Of a stretch of DNA of 64,000 nt, positions 1-9,514 are shown piece by piece. Numbering within the stretch: position 1 is the first letter of the stretch; each line of letters opens with the position of its first letter. This DNA is from Flagellimonas marinaquae (lineage in GTDB: Bacteria > Bacteroidota > Bacteroidia > Flavobacteriales > Flavobacteriaceae): the NCBI RefSeq assembly GCF_023716465.1, contig NZ_CP092415.1, positions 3,077,501 through 3,141,500 of the forward strand. The letters run 5' to 3'. The position numbers were made by a program, and so were the translations under genes. A model generated the notes under the pieces. The model was not told where the DNA came from, did not search any database, and saw only the letters and a list, made by a program, of their open reading frames with translations.

Positions 1-535
1 AACCGTTGGCACTATGGATTTCAATGCCGTCAATTCCTGCCTCGATAAGTTTCTTAGAGGCAGTAACGTATTCGTTTTGTACCTGTACGATATCCTCAAA
101 AGTCATTTCCCGGGGTATATCGTGTGGCTGCATTCCTTCCTGATCGGTGTACATTTCCATTTCGGTGAGCGGTACAACCGATGGGGCAATGGTCTCACCA
201 CCGTTAGGGAGGTTTAAGGATGCAGAAACGCGTCCGGTATGGAAAAGCTGGACAAACATTCTTCCTTCGTTTTCATGTATACCGCGGGCGATATTTTTCC
301 AACCGTTTATTTGTTCTTCTGTATAAGCTCCAGGTATTCTGGGATATCCAGTTCCATTTGGGGATACGGAGGTAGCTTCGGATAATATAAGTCCGGCACC
401 AGCCCTTTTGGAATAGTATTCCTTCATTAAATCGTTTGGAATGTTATCGATGGCCCTGCTCCTCGTCATTGGGGCCATTACGATCCGGTTTTTCAATTTT
501 GTTCCGGACAATTCAAATGTTTCAAAAACTTTCAT
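1..535 (-). CDS. Old yellow enzyme family NAD(P)H:flavin oxidoreductase (NemA-like), cut by the window edge
   Basis: FMN-dependent ene-reductase of the old yellow enzyme family, a cytosolic TIM barrel that reduces activated C=C bonds and electrophiles with NAD(P)H. About 178 N-terminal codons are visible from the ATG at 533-535 on the minus strand. The N-terminus has the family pattern LKNRIVMAPMTRSRA, followed by EGRMFVQLFHTGRVS and, at the truncation, GIEIHSANG, the conserved substrate and FMN-binding segment. The rest of the gene, including the second half of the barrel, lies before position 1. It is a single gene with 174 bp upstream before the gapA stop. The family call is firm; the substrate cannot be predicted. 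Confidence 0.93.
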   Translation of the reverse strand, partial: MKVFETFELSGTKLKNRIVMAPMTRSRAIDNIPNDLMKEYYSKRAGAGLILSEATSVSPNGTGYPRIPGAYTEEQINGWKNIARGIHENEGRMFVQLFHTGRVSASLNLPNGGETIAPSVVPLTEMEMYTDQEGMQPHDIPREMTFEDIVQVQNEYVTASKKLIEAGIDGIEIHSANG

Positions 536-709
536 TTTTTGTATTTTGATTAATATGATTTTTACGTAGTTGCTATTCTATTTTTGGAATCGGTAGCATA
601 CCCACTCCATGCCATTTTTCAGGATTAAGAACAAGTCAGTGAGTAATAATTGGGTTGCCTCCGTTTTCGCTATGTTGAAAAACTTGAGGGATTTCCAATT
701 GATTTTAAC

Positions 710-1699
710 TTAGAGTTCTTTGATCAGACGAACCATTTGATGCGTAAACCCCCATTCGTTATCGTACCAAGCCATAACCTTGAGTAAATCACCATCTACC
801 ACCCTGGTCATGTTCAAGTCTGCGATTGAGGCGTATGGGCTGCCAATAATATCCGAAGAAACCAAGGGCTCTCTCGTTGTAGACAGTACTTCTTGGTATC
901 GCTCAGTGGACGCTTCGCTTTCCAAAATTTCATTGATCTCCTCTGGTGTTACAGGGCGTTTGGTAACAAAGGTCATATCCGATATGGAGCCTACTTTTGC
1001 CGGGACACGTATGGCAACGCCATCAAACTTATCCGCAAATTCCGGTAAAGCTTTGGTTGTGGCGATGGCAGCACCAGTACTGGTCGGAACCAAGTTATCG
1101 GCGGCCGCCCGTCCCATACGATAATTTTTAGGGGAGGCACTGTCCATTAAACTTTGGCTTGCGGTGTAGGCATGCACTGTGGTCATGATCGCTTTGTGTA
1201 TTCCCACCCTACGACTCAGGATTTCAACAATGGGGCTAATGTTGTTCGTGGTACAACTGGCACAAGAAAAAATGGAAGTGTTTCTCAAAGCGGAGCTTAC
1301 CCCATGGACCACCGTTGGTATATCTTGACTTTTGGTGGGGGCAGAAATCACAACTGTTTTTGCGCCGGCCGTAATATGCTTTGATGCATCTTCACTTTGG
1401 GTAAAAATACCCGTACTTTCGATAACTACATCAATGTTAAGATCTTTCCACGGAAGGTCTTCAGGATTTTTTTGGTTAAAGTAGGTGATCTTATTGCCAT
1501 CCACCTCCAAGGTATTTCCTGAAACCGATACATTGTGTTTGTAGGGCCCGTAGGTACTGTCATACTTTAGAAGATAGGCCAAGTTTTCAATAGGTAAAAT
1601 ATCGTTTATGGCCACTAGGGTCAGTTCTTTCGATTCGAGAATTACTTTGAGCGAGGCGCGACCTATTCGCCCCATTCCGTTTATCGCTATTCTTTTCAT
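710..1699 (-). CDS. gap: Type I glyceraldehyde-3-phosphate dehydrogenase
   Basis: Interconverts glyceraldehyde-3-phosphate and 1,3-bisphosphoglycerate with NAD(P) in the cytosol, in glycolysis or gluconeogenesis. At 329 aa it is family-sized. The N-terminal Rossmann motif is INGMGRIGR, a slight variant of GFGRIGR. The catalytic Cys149 falls exactly at the classical position in SCASCTTN (usually NASCTTN), and the end carries the conserved WYDNEWGF. The start ATG overlaps the stop of the upstream PPOX-like gene by 4 bp (ATGA), so the two are translationally coupled. That partner is unusual for a glycolytic GAPDH, so this may be a second, specialised paralogue; the sequence does not settle this. 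Confidence 0.96.
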   Translation of the reverse strand: MKRIAINGMGRIGRASLKVILESKELTLVAINDILPIENLAYLLKYDSTYGPYKHNVSVSGNTLEVDGNKITYFNQKNPEDLPWKDLNIDVVIESTGIFTQSEDASKHITAGAKTVVISAPTKSQDIPTVVHGVSSALRNTSIFSCASCTTNNISPIVEILSRRVGIHKAIMTTVHAYTASQSLMDSASPKNYRMGRAAADNLVPTSTGAAIATTKALPEFADKFDGVAIRVPAKVGSISDMTFVTKRPVTPEEINEILESEASTERYQEVLSTTREPLVSSDIIGSPYASIADLNMTRVVDGDLLKVMAWYDNEWGFTHQMVRLIKEL

Positions 1700-2328
1700 T
1701 TTAATGTATTTAATTTATTTTCCAATTCTTTTATTCGTTGTTTTAGTGGCTGTACAATTTTATCCACTTCATCGGAGGTGTATCGCTGTACGATGTGTTG
1801 CGGGCAGTTAACATCCACTGCTTTGATTTTAAATATAATGGCACGTTCTACCTTGGCCGGGTAATCTTCCATGGTCAAGGATTCCATTAGGGTGGCATCC
1901 TCCATTTCCACATGGGCCTCTCCCCAAATTTTTACCCTTGTTTTGTTCGGGTAGTCCATTAAAAAAAGAAATGCTTTAGGGTTATCGGCCAGATTGCCCA
2001 CACTGATGTATTGACGGTTTCCTGAAAAATCGGCAAAAGCGATGGTTGTTGGGTCCAAAATTTTTAAAAAACCTGGCGCCCCACCTCGATGTTGGATGTA
2101 GGGCTGTCCCTCAGGGTTAGAGGTTCCCATATAAAAGGAATCCCGCCTTTTTACAAAATCGATTATAGGCGGGGTCAGTTCCTTTAGCCAACCCCTGCCG
2201 GTCTCCATTTGAGCATAACTTTTTCTTGAACCGTTTTTTTCCTGAAGTTTTTTTACGGTTGAAGTAAATGCAATGTCGGAGGTGAATTCCCCTTGCTGTT
2301 TTTTCATACTTATTGGATTAAAGGACAC
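1696..2328 (-). CDS. Pyridoxamine 5'-phosphate oxidase-like FMN-binding split-barrel protein
   Basis: A 210-aa protein with the split-barrel flavin fold of the PPOX-like family. Residues about 55-170 carry the family pattern: DSFYMGTSNPEGQPYIQHRGG, then a strand with FADFSGNRQYISVGNL, then KAFLFLMDYPNKTRVKIWGEA. Members of this subgroup are usually annotated as general stress or flavin-nucleotide-binding proteins rather than true PdxH. The C-terminus (residues 175-210) holds NCPQHIVQRY, common in the group, and a short coiled coil. It is upstream of and overlaps gap by 4 bp, so it forms a two-gene operon. An internal ATG eight codons in (MKKQQGEF) is an alternative start. Confidence 0.85.
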   Translation of the reverse strand: MSFNPISMKKQQGEFTSDIAFTSTVKKLQEKNGSRKSYAQMETGRGWLKELTPPIIDFVKRRDSFYMGTSNPEGQPYIQHRGGAPGFLKILDPTTIAFADFSGNRQYISVGNLADNPKAFLFLMDYPNKTRVKIWGEAHVEMEDATLMESLTMEDYPAKVERAIIFKIKAVDVNCPQHIVQRYTSDEVDKIVQPLKQRIKELENKLNTLK

Positions 2329-2386
2329 TTTTTATTATCCTATATCCTTAGTATGATTTTAGGCGAAAACCTGACAAAGGCAATCT

Positions 2387-5300
2387 TTATTGAAACAACG
2401 ATTTAATTTTGGAATGATAAATTGGGTCTGCTACCTCCAGAATAACACTTAACAAATCCGTGGATATAGGCTTATTATTAGGGTATCTATTGTTGCTCAA
2501 AAAGTTTTTCAAAGCTTTATTCAATACCGACTCCCCAATCAGTTCACTCAGCTCCACAAATACAAGGGCACCTTTTGAGTAGGCCAAATATGTTTCGCCC
2601 GGGGCAACTTTTAGTATAGACTTTCTTTGGTTAAAACCTTTTTCGGCATCGTAGATCTGTTGGTGAATCGCTAATCGCTCCCACATTTTATCCCGACCGT
2701 ACATCTGTTTGTAGATCATCATTTCCGTATACATGGCCAAGCTTTCGGTAAGCATGGAATATCCTTCCCTAAAATCGGGCTGTATTTGATGGGTGCCCCA
2801 CCAAAAGTGGGAAACCTCATGTCCGGCGAGTTCATTGATAACATCTTGTTGTTTTCCTGCGGTCAGGTTCGCATTGAAGGTCATATGTTCGGTTAGGAAT
2901 ATAGACCCGGGGTAAGCAGTACCCGCAAATCCTTGCGTAAAAGAAGATACTTCTGCATAGTTAACCGTTTTAAAAGGATATGGCCCAAAATATTTTTCAC
3001 AGTAATCTAGTGTTAGCTTCGTATTTTCTATTAAATGTTCCACATTCGCGCTATGCTCTGGATGATGGTAAACCCTAATGTCGATATTATGGTGCTTTAC
3101 ACTCTTAACTTGATAGTCTGCCGAGGAAATTGCAAAACGAAACGGGATGGATTGAGCGGCATACGCAAAGTAATTTCTTTCCCCTTGCTGCCATTGCTTT
3201 TTTAACTCTCCGGTCCCCACAGCTACTTGATCGCCAGTGGTGGAAATTTGCATGTTCAAATCTATGGCATCGTTCAAGTATTTTTTAGGAGCTTCCAATT
3301 TTGTAAAGCTTGTGCCAAGCGAAAGGCCATACTTGGCACGCGTAATGGAATCTTTTATTTCCCTATCGGAGTCATATCCAAATTGGGGATAATACCTGCT
3401 GATCCTCATGAACGAACCATTTTCGATGATGGCATTAAAGGAATCGTGACCGTTCACAGCAAACCATTGATAGTCCAATTTAAATTGTAACTGGACGGAA
3501 TCGTTGGGTTGTATGGGGTGGGGAAGGACCAGTTCTGAATTTGTATCGTTGAGCTCAAAATTTTCTTGACCGTATTGAAAAACCATGGACCTGATTTTCA
3601 TTTCCTCAGGGACACTTATTAAAACTGAATCAATAGGCTGGTCGTGTTTATTGACCAAAGTATATTGTCCTTCGATGGTATAAGATTGCTCATCAGGGTA
3701 TAAATGTACTTTGGTCTGTACCTTTTTTATCGTAGGTTGTGCCATGTTTTGGTACTTCCTAAACTGTTTTTCATACATCAGCTGGGCATTGATAACTTCC
3801 TCTTTTTCTTTTTTAGGATGATAGTTCCTTAAGTAAATGGAACTGCTTATAAGTGCAATCATCAAGGATAGAACCATCCCGACCATAAGCACTTTTCTAT
3901 CCTTGTTATTGCTTTTAAAATAATACCACATGAATAGTAGCATCAAAATAGAAAAACCAAAGACCAAGCGCAATGAGTAGGGGTTTACATAGTCGCCAAA
4001 CCCAATAAATTCACTATAAGAACCTCTATAACCGGAGAAAAACCGAAGCAATGAACTAGTAAATATACTTTTGGAGATGGGTGTTGCCAATACCAAAAAA
4101 CACAAAATGGAAACACCAAGAGCTATTGATTTATTTTTGCTCAACAGATTGATCAAAATCATGAAAAGGCCAAGTAGTACTAAAGGGAGTGTGTTGAATA
4201 AAACAGCTCCAAAGTAGGCCCGAGCATCAAAAATTAGATGTTTAAAAAAAACTTGAAAGGCTAGTGCCTCTACAATGATGATAAGTGTTAGGGTGGTCAG
4301 TAATACCGCAATGCTACCGATATGTCCCACTAATTTTTGCGTCGCATAAAAGGTTGTTTGCTCTAAAAAAGAAAACCTACTTGAGTTACTCCGCCAGAAA
4401 AGGTCATTTACAAAATAAACGGTAAACAATGTGCCCAAAGGGTAAAACGTACTGTTGATGGTTTGTACTAAAAGACCAGAACTTGCATACATTTGAGGTA
4501 TTCGAATTCCTTTATTGATATCATCATACATTTCCACGCCAACATAAAAAACCAAGAGTAGGACAGTGGCTATAAAAGGTATGCTTTTAAAGATATAAAT
4601 GGTATCCACCTTTATAAACGATAATATCGCTTTCCACTTAGATTTTTTATTGAATTCCGTAACCGCGGTGGCAAATGGATTTATGGAAGGTTTTACACCC
4701 GTAATTATCAACTTTTTTCTACTTTTTTTCTTGAATTTTGGAAGAAATGAAAACGACCGAATCCCCAGAAGTAACATACCAAAGGCTAAGACAATACTAG
4801 CCATTCTGTTAATGAGTAAAAGATTTGACAAGGGTACAACCTGGTAATTTCTTTGCTCAAGGCTCAAATCCTTGGCTTCAAAAAAATAGCCCGACAAGCC
4901 AAAAATATCCACTATGGCAGAAATGCGTTGAACAAACAGGGATTGTGGCATGGCCTGTGCCATAAACGGCGCATTCGAGAATAAGAGTGTAATCATGTAC
5001 AACACGTAGAGCAGCACCCCAACAATGGCCACCATTAGTTTATTCTTGTACGACTGCGCCACATAAAATAACACACTGCAGATAACCAACGTGTTGACGA
5101 CTCCAAATATTAAAAAGGGATATGCAAAATGCCAAAATTGGAAACCAGGATTCAATAGCACGTCTTTGGCCAAATGTATGCCTAATACATAACCTGATAT
5201 AAGACAAAAAAAACCGAATAACGTGAGTAGGTTAAACGATAAAAATCGAGCAAAGGCAAATCTGTTTTTCGCTATTGGCGTTGAGAAAACTATTAGTTCG

Positions 5301-5548
5301 TAGTTGGCATCCTGTTCTTTGAACAAAAGAGGAAAAGCCAAAACGGTGGCAATTAAAATGATTGCCAAACTCAAAAGACCGATCATGAATCCAACAGAAT
5401 ACGATGCGTTGACCGCAAGTTCATCTCCTACCGAGATATTGAACTTATAACCGGTTAAGATACCGATACCCAAGAAAAAGGCAATGGCTATATAGGTGGT
5501 TTTCTGCCTAGCAAGGGTTTGCAAGTCGTTTAGAAGAACAGTTTTCAC
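2387..5548 (-). CDS. ABC transporter permease fused to an M1-family aminopeptidase domain
   Basis: A 1053-aa inner-membrane protein. Residues 1-about 580 contain some 12 hydrophobic segments of an ABC-2-type permease, including the FKEQDANYELIVFSTP segment typical of Bacteroidota exporters. The C-terminal part is an M1 gluzincin peptidase: the zinc motif HEVSHFWWG lies near residue 905, with the third ligand in LTESLAMYTE about 20 residues later, and the exopeptidase-like GTAYPGSIFL precedes it. Such fusions are common in Bacteroidota but their substrates are unknown. The start overlaps the stop of the upstream ATPase gene by 4 bp, which identifies the partner. Function is probably peptide or lipid export with periplasmic processing; that is inference. 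Confidence 0.9.
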   Translation of the reverse strand: MKTVLLNDLQTLARQKTTYIAIAFFLGIGILTGYKFNISVGDELAVNASYSVGFMIGLLSLAIILIATVLAFPLLFKEQDANYELIVFSTPIAKNRFAFARFLSFNLLTLFGFFCLISGYVLGIHLAKDVLLNPGFQFWHFAYPFLIFGVVNTLVICSVLFYVAQSYKNKLMVAIVGVLLYVLYMITLLFSNAPFMAQAMPQSLFVQRISAIVDIFGLSGYFFEAKDLSLEQRNYQVVPLSNLLLINRMASIVLAFGMLLLGIRSFSFLPKFKKKSRKKLIITGVKPSINPFATAVTEFNKKSKWKAILSFIKVDTIYIFKSIPFIATVLLLVFYVGVEMYDDINKGIRIPQMYASSGLLVQTINSTFYPLGTLFTVYFVNDLFWRSNSSRFSFLEQTTFYATQKLVGHIGSIAVLLTTLTLIIIVEALAFQVFFKHLIFDARAYFGAVLFNTLPLVLLGLFMILINLLSKNKSIALGVSILCFLVLATPISKSIFTSSLLRFFSGYRGSYSEFIGFGDYVNPYSLRLVFGFSILMLLFMWYYFKSNNKDRKVLMVGMVLSLMIALISSSIYLRNYHPKKEKEEVINAQLMYEKQFRKYQNMAQPTIKKVQTKVHLYPDEQSYTIEGQYTLVNKHDQPIDSVLISVPEEMKIRSMVFQYGQENFELNDTNSELVLPHPIQPNDSVQLQFKLDYQWFAVNGHDSFNAIIENGSFMRISRYYPQFGYDSDREIKDSITRAKYGLSLGTSFTKLEAPKKYLNDAIDLNMQISTTGDQVAVGTGELKKQWQQGERNYFAYAAQSIPFRFAISSADYQVKSVKHHNIDIRVYHHPEHSANVEHLIENTKLTLDYCEKYFGPYPFKTVNYAEVSSFTQGFAGTAYPGSIFLTEHMTFNANLTAGKQQDVINELAGHEVSHFWWGTHQIQPDFREGYSMLTESLAMYTEMMIYKQMYGRDKMWERLAIHQQIYDAEKGFNQRKSILKVAPGETYLAYSKGALVFVELSELIGESVLNKALKNFLSNNRYPNNKPISTDLLSVILEVADPIYHSKIKSLFQ

Positions 5549-6420
5549 GATGCAACTTTATTTAGGTGGGCAAAATAGGCGAGTTCAAGACTAGGTTCGA
5601 TAGGAGTAAAACCAGGAGGGCAGTCCGTTTCAAGAACAGTGATGTGCATTGTTCTTTCCACCAACTGCTTGTTTATGACATGGTAGTTGGCTTCCATTGC
5701 CGACAGCTCTTCCTTAGTTGTAGGTTTACGCCACAATTGGCCTTCCAATTGTTTCAAATAGTTTTTTGGGGCGTCTTGGGATACTATTTCGCCCTTTTTG
5801 ATTATTGCCATTTGCGAACAGAGGTTTCTAACATCCTCCACCAAATGGGTAGATAGAATGATGATGATATCTTCGCCAATATCGCTGAGCAGGGAATTGA
5901 ATCTATTTCGTTCTTCAGGGTCTAAACCTGCGGTTGGCTCATCCACAATTAAGATTTTAGGATTTCCCAATAACGCTTGTGCCACTCCAAAACGCTGTTT
6001 CATGCCCCCAGAGAAGGTATGTACTTCCTTATCTTTGTAATCCATCAAATTAACTTTATCCAATAACCATAGTATTTGGTCATGGCGTTGTTGCGAATGG
6101 TTAACTCCTTTCAGCTTGGCCAAGTGTTCCAATAAATGATAGGCGGATACCTTTGGGTACACACCAAAATATTGAGGTAAAAAACCCAAATGCTTTTGGA
6201 TATCCAGCGGGTTTTTAACCACGTCGGCACCATTGAAGCTGATGTTTCCTTCCGTTGGTTTTTGCAGTCCAACAATGGTTTTCATCAGGGAAGATTTTCC
6301 AGCACCATTGGGCCCCAAAAGTCCAAATATTCCGTTCTGTATTTCTAGATTTAAGGCAGTAAGTGCCCTGTACCCATTGCTGTACACAAGGGATACATTA
6401 TCGATTTTTAATGTATTCAT
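5545..6420 (-). CDS. ABC transporter ATP-binding protein
   Basis: A 291-aa cytosolic ATPase that powers the neighbouring permease/M1 fusion. It has Walker A GPNGAGKSS (near residue 37), the Q-loop (LGFLPQYFGVYP), the ABC signature FSGGMKQR, and Walker B ILIVDEPTAGLDPEERNR followed by the switch histidine in STHLVEDV. This is the ABC-2 exporter (DrrA/CcmA-like) subgroup. The C-terminal 80 residues form the usual accessory extension. It is transcribed ahead of the permease with a 4-bp overlap and follows the XRE/DUF2975 pair after 21 bp, so all four genes may be one transcript. Confidence 0.95.
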   Translation of the reverse strand: MNTLKIDNVSLVYSNGYRALTALNLEIQNGIFGLLGPNGAGKSSLMKTIVGLQKPTEGNISFNGADVVKNPLDIQKHLGFLPQYFGVYPKVSAYHLLEHLAKLKGVNHSQQRHDQILWLLDKVNLMDYKDKEVHTFSGGMKQRFGVAQALLGNPKILIVDEPTAGLDPEERNRFNSLLSDIGEDIIIILSTHLVEDVRNLCSQMAIIKKGEIVSQDAPKNYLKQLEGQLWRKPTTKEELSAMEANYHVINKQLVERTMHITVLETDCPPGFTPIEPSLELAYFAHLNKVAS

Positions 6421-6441
6421 GATTAAAATATGTTGGAAGAA

Positions 6442-6645
6442 CTATGCTACATAGTCAATAATATCTCCTGGTTTACAGTCCAAAGCCTTGCAAATGGCCT
6501 CTAGGGTTTCAAAGCGTACACCTTTTGCTTTTCCATTTTTAAGTATGGATAAATTGGCCGGGGTTATGCCAATCTCTTCGGCGAGGTCCTTGCTCTTTAT
6601 CTTTCGTTTGGCGAGCATCACATCAATATTTATAATAATCGGCAT
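6442..6645 (-). CDS. Small XRE-family transcriptional regulator (YozG-like)
   Basis: A 67-aa protein that is almost entirely one Cro/C1-type helix-turn-helix: MLAKRKIKSKDLAEEIGIT then PANLSILKNGKAKGVRFET and the closing helix with KALDCKPGDIIDYV. This small type is regularly encoded beside DUF2975 membrane proteins, as here, where it starts 3 bp after the DUF2975 stop. It probably represses or senses together with that membrane partner, and could control the adjoining ABC exporter genes. Target sites are not evident. Confidence 0.92.
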   Translation of the reverse strand: MPIIINIDVMLAKRKIKSKDLAEEIGITPANLSILKNGKAKGVRFETLEAICKALDCKPGDIIDYVA

Positions 6646-6648
6646 AAC

Positions 6649-7158
6649 TTAGATATATAGATCTTGTTCGTTTTGTAATGACAGTCCTTGATTGAAAATT
6701 TCTGAAATAATAAAAATAAAGACCCCTAAAACAAGATGTAACGCTACAATGATGAATATTCCTTTATCGATCTCAATAAAGAACGACGAAAAGGCAACGA
6801 GCACTATGGGGAAAATCAAATTAGCTGCATAAAACCGCTTTAAATGTGCAACATTGGGTTGGGTAAAAAGTTTTTCCCGGTAGAATACTTTAAACACATT
6901 GGAGAGCAACCAAAAAAATAAGGTGTAAGACGAAACAGGCAGTAAAAAGGCGAATAAAAAATACGACCAGTTGTTGTCCAATATTAAAAAAGAAACATCG
7001 CTAAATGGATAATTGATTATGGCCCGTGTATGCTCTGTGCGAATATTCGTTTTTGTTAGCCAAGCAAAGCCCCCGTACAATGCAATTACCAAATATATCC
7101 AAGCGAGACTTCTGGTAATGGCGTACAATATTGTAGATAGTACTCTTGTTTTTTTCAT
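6649..7158 (-). CDS. DUF2975 family membrane protein
   Basis: A 169-aa integral membrane protein with four hydrophobic segments (about residues 12-32, 62-85, 112-132 and 137-160). Its length, topology and the directly following small XRE gene are the hallmarks of the DUF2975/YozG pair. The biochemical function of the family is not known; a role in sensing or sequestering the XRE partner is a common guess. A longer plus-1 frame overlaps its start but has no recognisable features. It is the first gene of the probable transcript leading into the ABC exporter. Confidence 0.85.
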   Translation of the reverse strand: MKKTRVLSTILYAITRSLAWIYLVIALYGGFAWLTKTNIRTEHTRAIINYPFSDVSFLILDNNWSYFLFAFLLPVSSYTLFFWLLSNVFKVFYREKLFTQPNVAHLKRFYAANLIFPIVLVAFSSFFIEIDKGIFIIVALHLVLGVFIFIISEIFNQGLSLQNEQDLYI

Positions 7159-7284
7159 TGGTTAGATGATAAATATTTCTGCAAACATATAAAAAATTAT
7201 TGTAAAACAATAAAAAAATATTCTTTTGTAAAATATTCTTGTTCCTTAAAGATAACTTTCAAGAGGTGATTTTACAGGCCTATT

Positions 7285-8763
7285 TCATCTTTTGTAAATT
7301 AAAGATCCGGTGGATAGGGAGTCTTTACTGACCTGAAAAGTTCTTGATAATACCCCTAGATTGCTACTGTATCCACCCTCATCGTTTCGGAATATTTTAC
7401 CCTTTAATACTCCCCATTTAAAAATGTAGTGGTCCTCTTCTCTGTAAATTTCAATGGTGGGCCAGTTTTGCTCATTGTGATACGTTCCCATGATGCTATC
7501 ATTGGTTGAATTGGCTGAAAGCATTTGCGAGTCATCAGGATATTCCAAGTTATCTTCCCTCTTAAAACTATTATCGAAAGAGGTTTTTTCCATTTTTAAA
7601 ATTCTGTCAGCAGGCTGTTCATTGATTAGGTTGTAGGCATAATTTGCCATCAAATGAGGTAATAGGTAAGCTCTGTTATCGTTCGAAAAAGCAATCACCC
7701 CGACCTTTTTATCGGGCATAAAAGAGATGTGAAAGCTGATCCCGGCCAGTCCTCCAAATCGGGTCAAAATCCTATCATTCCCATATGCCGCAATATCCCA
7801 GCCCAAACTATAACCAGAACGTTGGTAGGTAAAGTATTTTTTGTCCTGGGTAGTGGTTGAGGTATGCAGTTCACCCCACGAATCTTTATGTAATAGTACA
7901 CTATCCTGATTGATATTCGCGGCCAACCATTTGGATAGATCATTGATGGTGGAAACAATCCCTCCAGAGGCATGCATCGTGATATCTGATTTATAGAAAC
8001 CTTTTTCAACAATTCCCTTTTCTTTGGTAACGGTTAATGAAGGACGAATGTTTTCGAAGTCAAAATCACTGACATTGGCACTTGTGTTTTCCATTTTTAA
8101 AGTAGAAAAGATGTGGTTCCCCATAAGGGTTTTCCATGTTTTTCCGGTCACTTTTTCTGCAACCATGCCAGCTAGGATTGGTCCTACGTTGGAATACCGA
8201 TACTTGCCTGAGGGATCAAATAGAAAATCAGTGTTTAGATCATGTATCAGCTCCTTATTCCCATCCTTGTATCCCAAAAAGGCGGTTTTCCATGTCATCG
8301 GCGTACTAAAGGTCCCATGGGTATGGTTTAAAAGATGGGTAAGGGTAATGTTCTTTGTATCGACACTATCTTTGAAATTTAAATCGGGGAGGTGGTCGTG
8401 CAACGACTTTTCCAAGGAGAGAACATTTTTCTCCTCCAAAATTTGTAGCAAAGTACCCGTAAACGATTTGGTGCTGGATGCAATATAAATAGGAGTATCG
8501 TTACCCAGAGAGACCTCTTTGCCATTTAAAATTTCCCGATTCAATGCAAATGAATATGCCAAGCCGTTTTCATCGACCACGGCGAAGATGAAATCCCCAT
8601 ACATTTCTTTTTCAAGATAAATGTCCTTTACCTTGTTTTGAAATTGCGTTGCAAAAACGGGGTGGTTTTCAGCAAAAATTTCAGAATTGGTGGGAGCGAT
8701 AACCTTGTTGGTCCCGCATCCGTTAGCTATTAATATTAAAGTTAGAATAAATAACAATCTCAT
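7285..8763 (-). CDS. Serine hydrolase lipoprotein, class C beta-lactamase/DD-peptidase family
   Basis: A 492-aa penicillin-binding-protein-like hydrolase. A lipoprotein signal ends in LIANGC (Cys16), so the protein is anchored in the periplasm or outer membrane. The nucleophile motif SxxK is Ser96-Ser97-Thr98-Lys99, and the second catalytic box is YSN in YRYSNVGP near residue 190. The C-terminal 100 residues form the small beta domain often found in these esterase-like members. The natural substrate cannot be inferred; family members include esterases and D-amino peptidases as well as beta-lactamases. It is a single gene with no close partner and is one of four such hydrolases in the first 28 kb. 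Confidence 0.9.
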   Translation of the reverse strand: MRLLFILTLILIANGCGTNKVIAPTNSEIFAENHPVFATQFQNKVKDIYLEKEMYGDFIFAVVDENGLAYSFALNREILNGKEVSLGNDTPIYIASSTKSFTGTLLQILEEKNVLSLEKSLHDHLPDLNFKDSVDTKNITLTHLLNHTHGTFSTPMTWKTAFLGYKDGNKELIHDLNTDFLFDPSGKYRYSNVGPILAGMVAEKVTGKTWKTLMGNHIFSTLKMENTSANVSDFDFENIRPSLTVTKEKGIVEKGFYKSDITMHASGGIVSTINDLSKWLAANINQDSVLLHKDSWGELHTSTTTQDKKYFTYQRSGYSLGWDIAAYGNDRILTRFGGLAGISFHISFMPDKKVGVIAFSNDNRAYLLPHLMANYAYNLINEQPADRILKMEKTSFDNSFKREDNLEYPDDSQMLSANSTNDSIMGTYHNEQNWPTIEIYREEDHYIFKWGVLKGKIFRNDEGGYSSNLGVLSRTFQVSKDSLSTGSLIYKR

Positions 8764-8859
8764 GATGTTTTTGTTTTTTTTGATGCAAGGGTTGGACGAG
8801 TAAACTCCGGTCGAGGTTACTTAGATCATCTTTTGAAGGTTGTGCAATTTGCAAATTGC

Positions 8860-9489
8860 TTAAACTTCCTCAAAAAGAATTTCCATGGGTTTTCTTACCT
8901 TTTTTCTGAACTGGGTGTGGTCTTCGGAAGAACGATATCCGACCGTTGCAATTACCGCAGCATTTAAACCTTGCTCCTCAAGACCCAGAATGGCATTGAA
9001 CTTTTCAGGTTCAAATCCCTCAATAGGACAGGAATCAATTTTTAGTTCCGCACAGGCGGCCAATAGATTGGAAAGAGCCAAATAGGTTTGCTTTTGAGAC
9101 CAGCTTTGCCATTCCACATCCGATTTACTCGATGTACTCTGCTTGATCAGATTACTGTACCCCTCAAGTTTCTCGATCGGCGTGTCCTGAATTTTAGAGG
9201 TAGCTCTAATGTAATCATCAATATGCTCGTTTTTTCTTTCGGTATAATTACAAAAAACAAAAATGTGGGAGGCGTCGGTAAGCTGATCTTGGCCCCATGC
9301 GGCAGGCTTTAATTTTTCTTTAAGTTCCTTGTTGGAGACAATCATAACTTTATACAGCTGAAGCCCGTAGGATGAAGCGGAAAGTTGCACAGCCTCTTTC
9401 AGTTTTTGTAACTCGTCCTTGCTTACCATTTTTGAAGCATCAAATTTTTTGGTGGCATAACGCCATTTTAGGTTTTCTACTAGATTCAT
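8860..9489 (-). CDS. NfsB-like NAD(P)H nitroreductase
   Basis: A 209-aa FMN-dependent oxidoreductase of the nitroreductase fold, acting in the cytosol on nitroaromatics or quinones. The N-terminus LKWRYATKKFDASK is the usual FMN-binding start, SASSYGLQLYKVMIV matches the next conserved strand, and the C-terminus has SCPIEGFEPEKFNAILGL and YRSSED, characteristic of the NfsB/dihydropteridine reductase type. It follows the YdcZ-like transporter gene by 25 bp in the same orientation and probably shares its Crp/Fnr-type promoter at 9985-10032. Confidence 0.93.
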   Translation of the reverse strand: MNLVENLKWRYATKKFDASKMVSKDELQKLKEAVQLSASSYGLQLYKVMIVSNKELKEKLKPAAWGQDQLTDASHIFVFCNYTERKNEHIDDYIRATSKIQDTPIEKLEGYSNLIKQSTSSKSDVEWQSWSQKQTYLALSNLLAACAELKIDSCPIEGFEPEKFNAILGLEEQGLNAAVIATVGYRSSEDHTQFRKKVRKPMEILFEEV

Positions 9490-9514
9490 TGTCTTGGATT
9501 TTTAATTGAATGTT

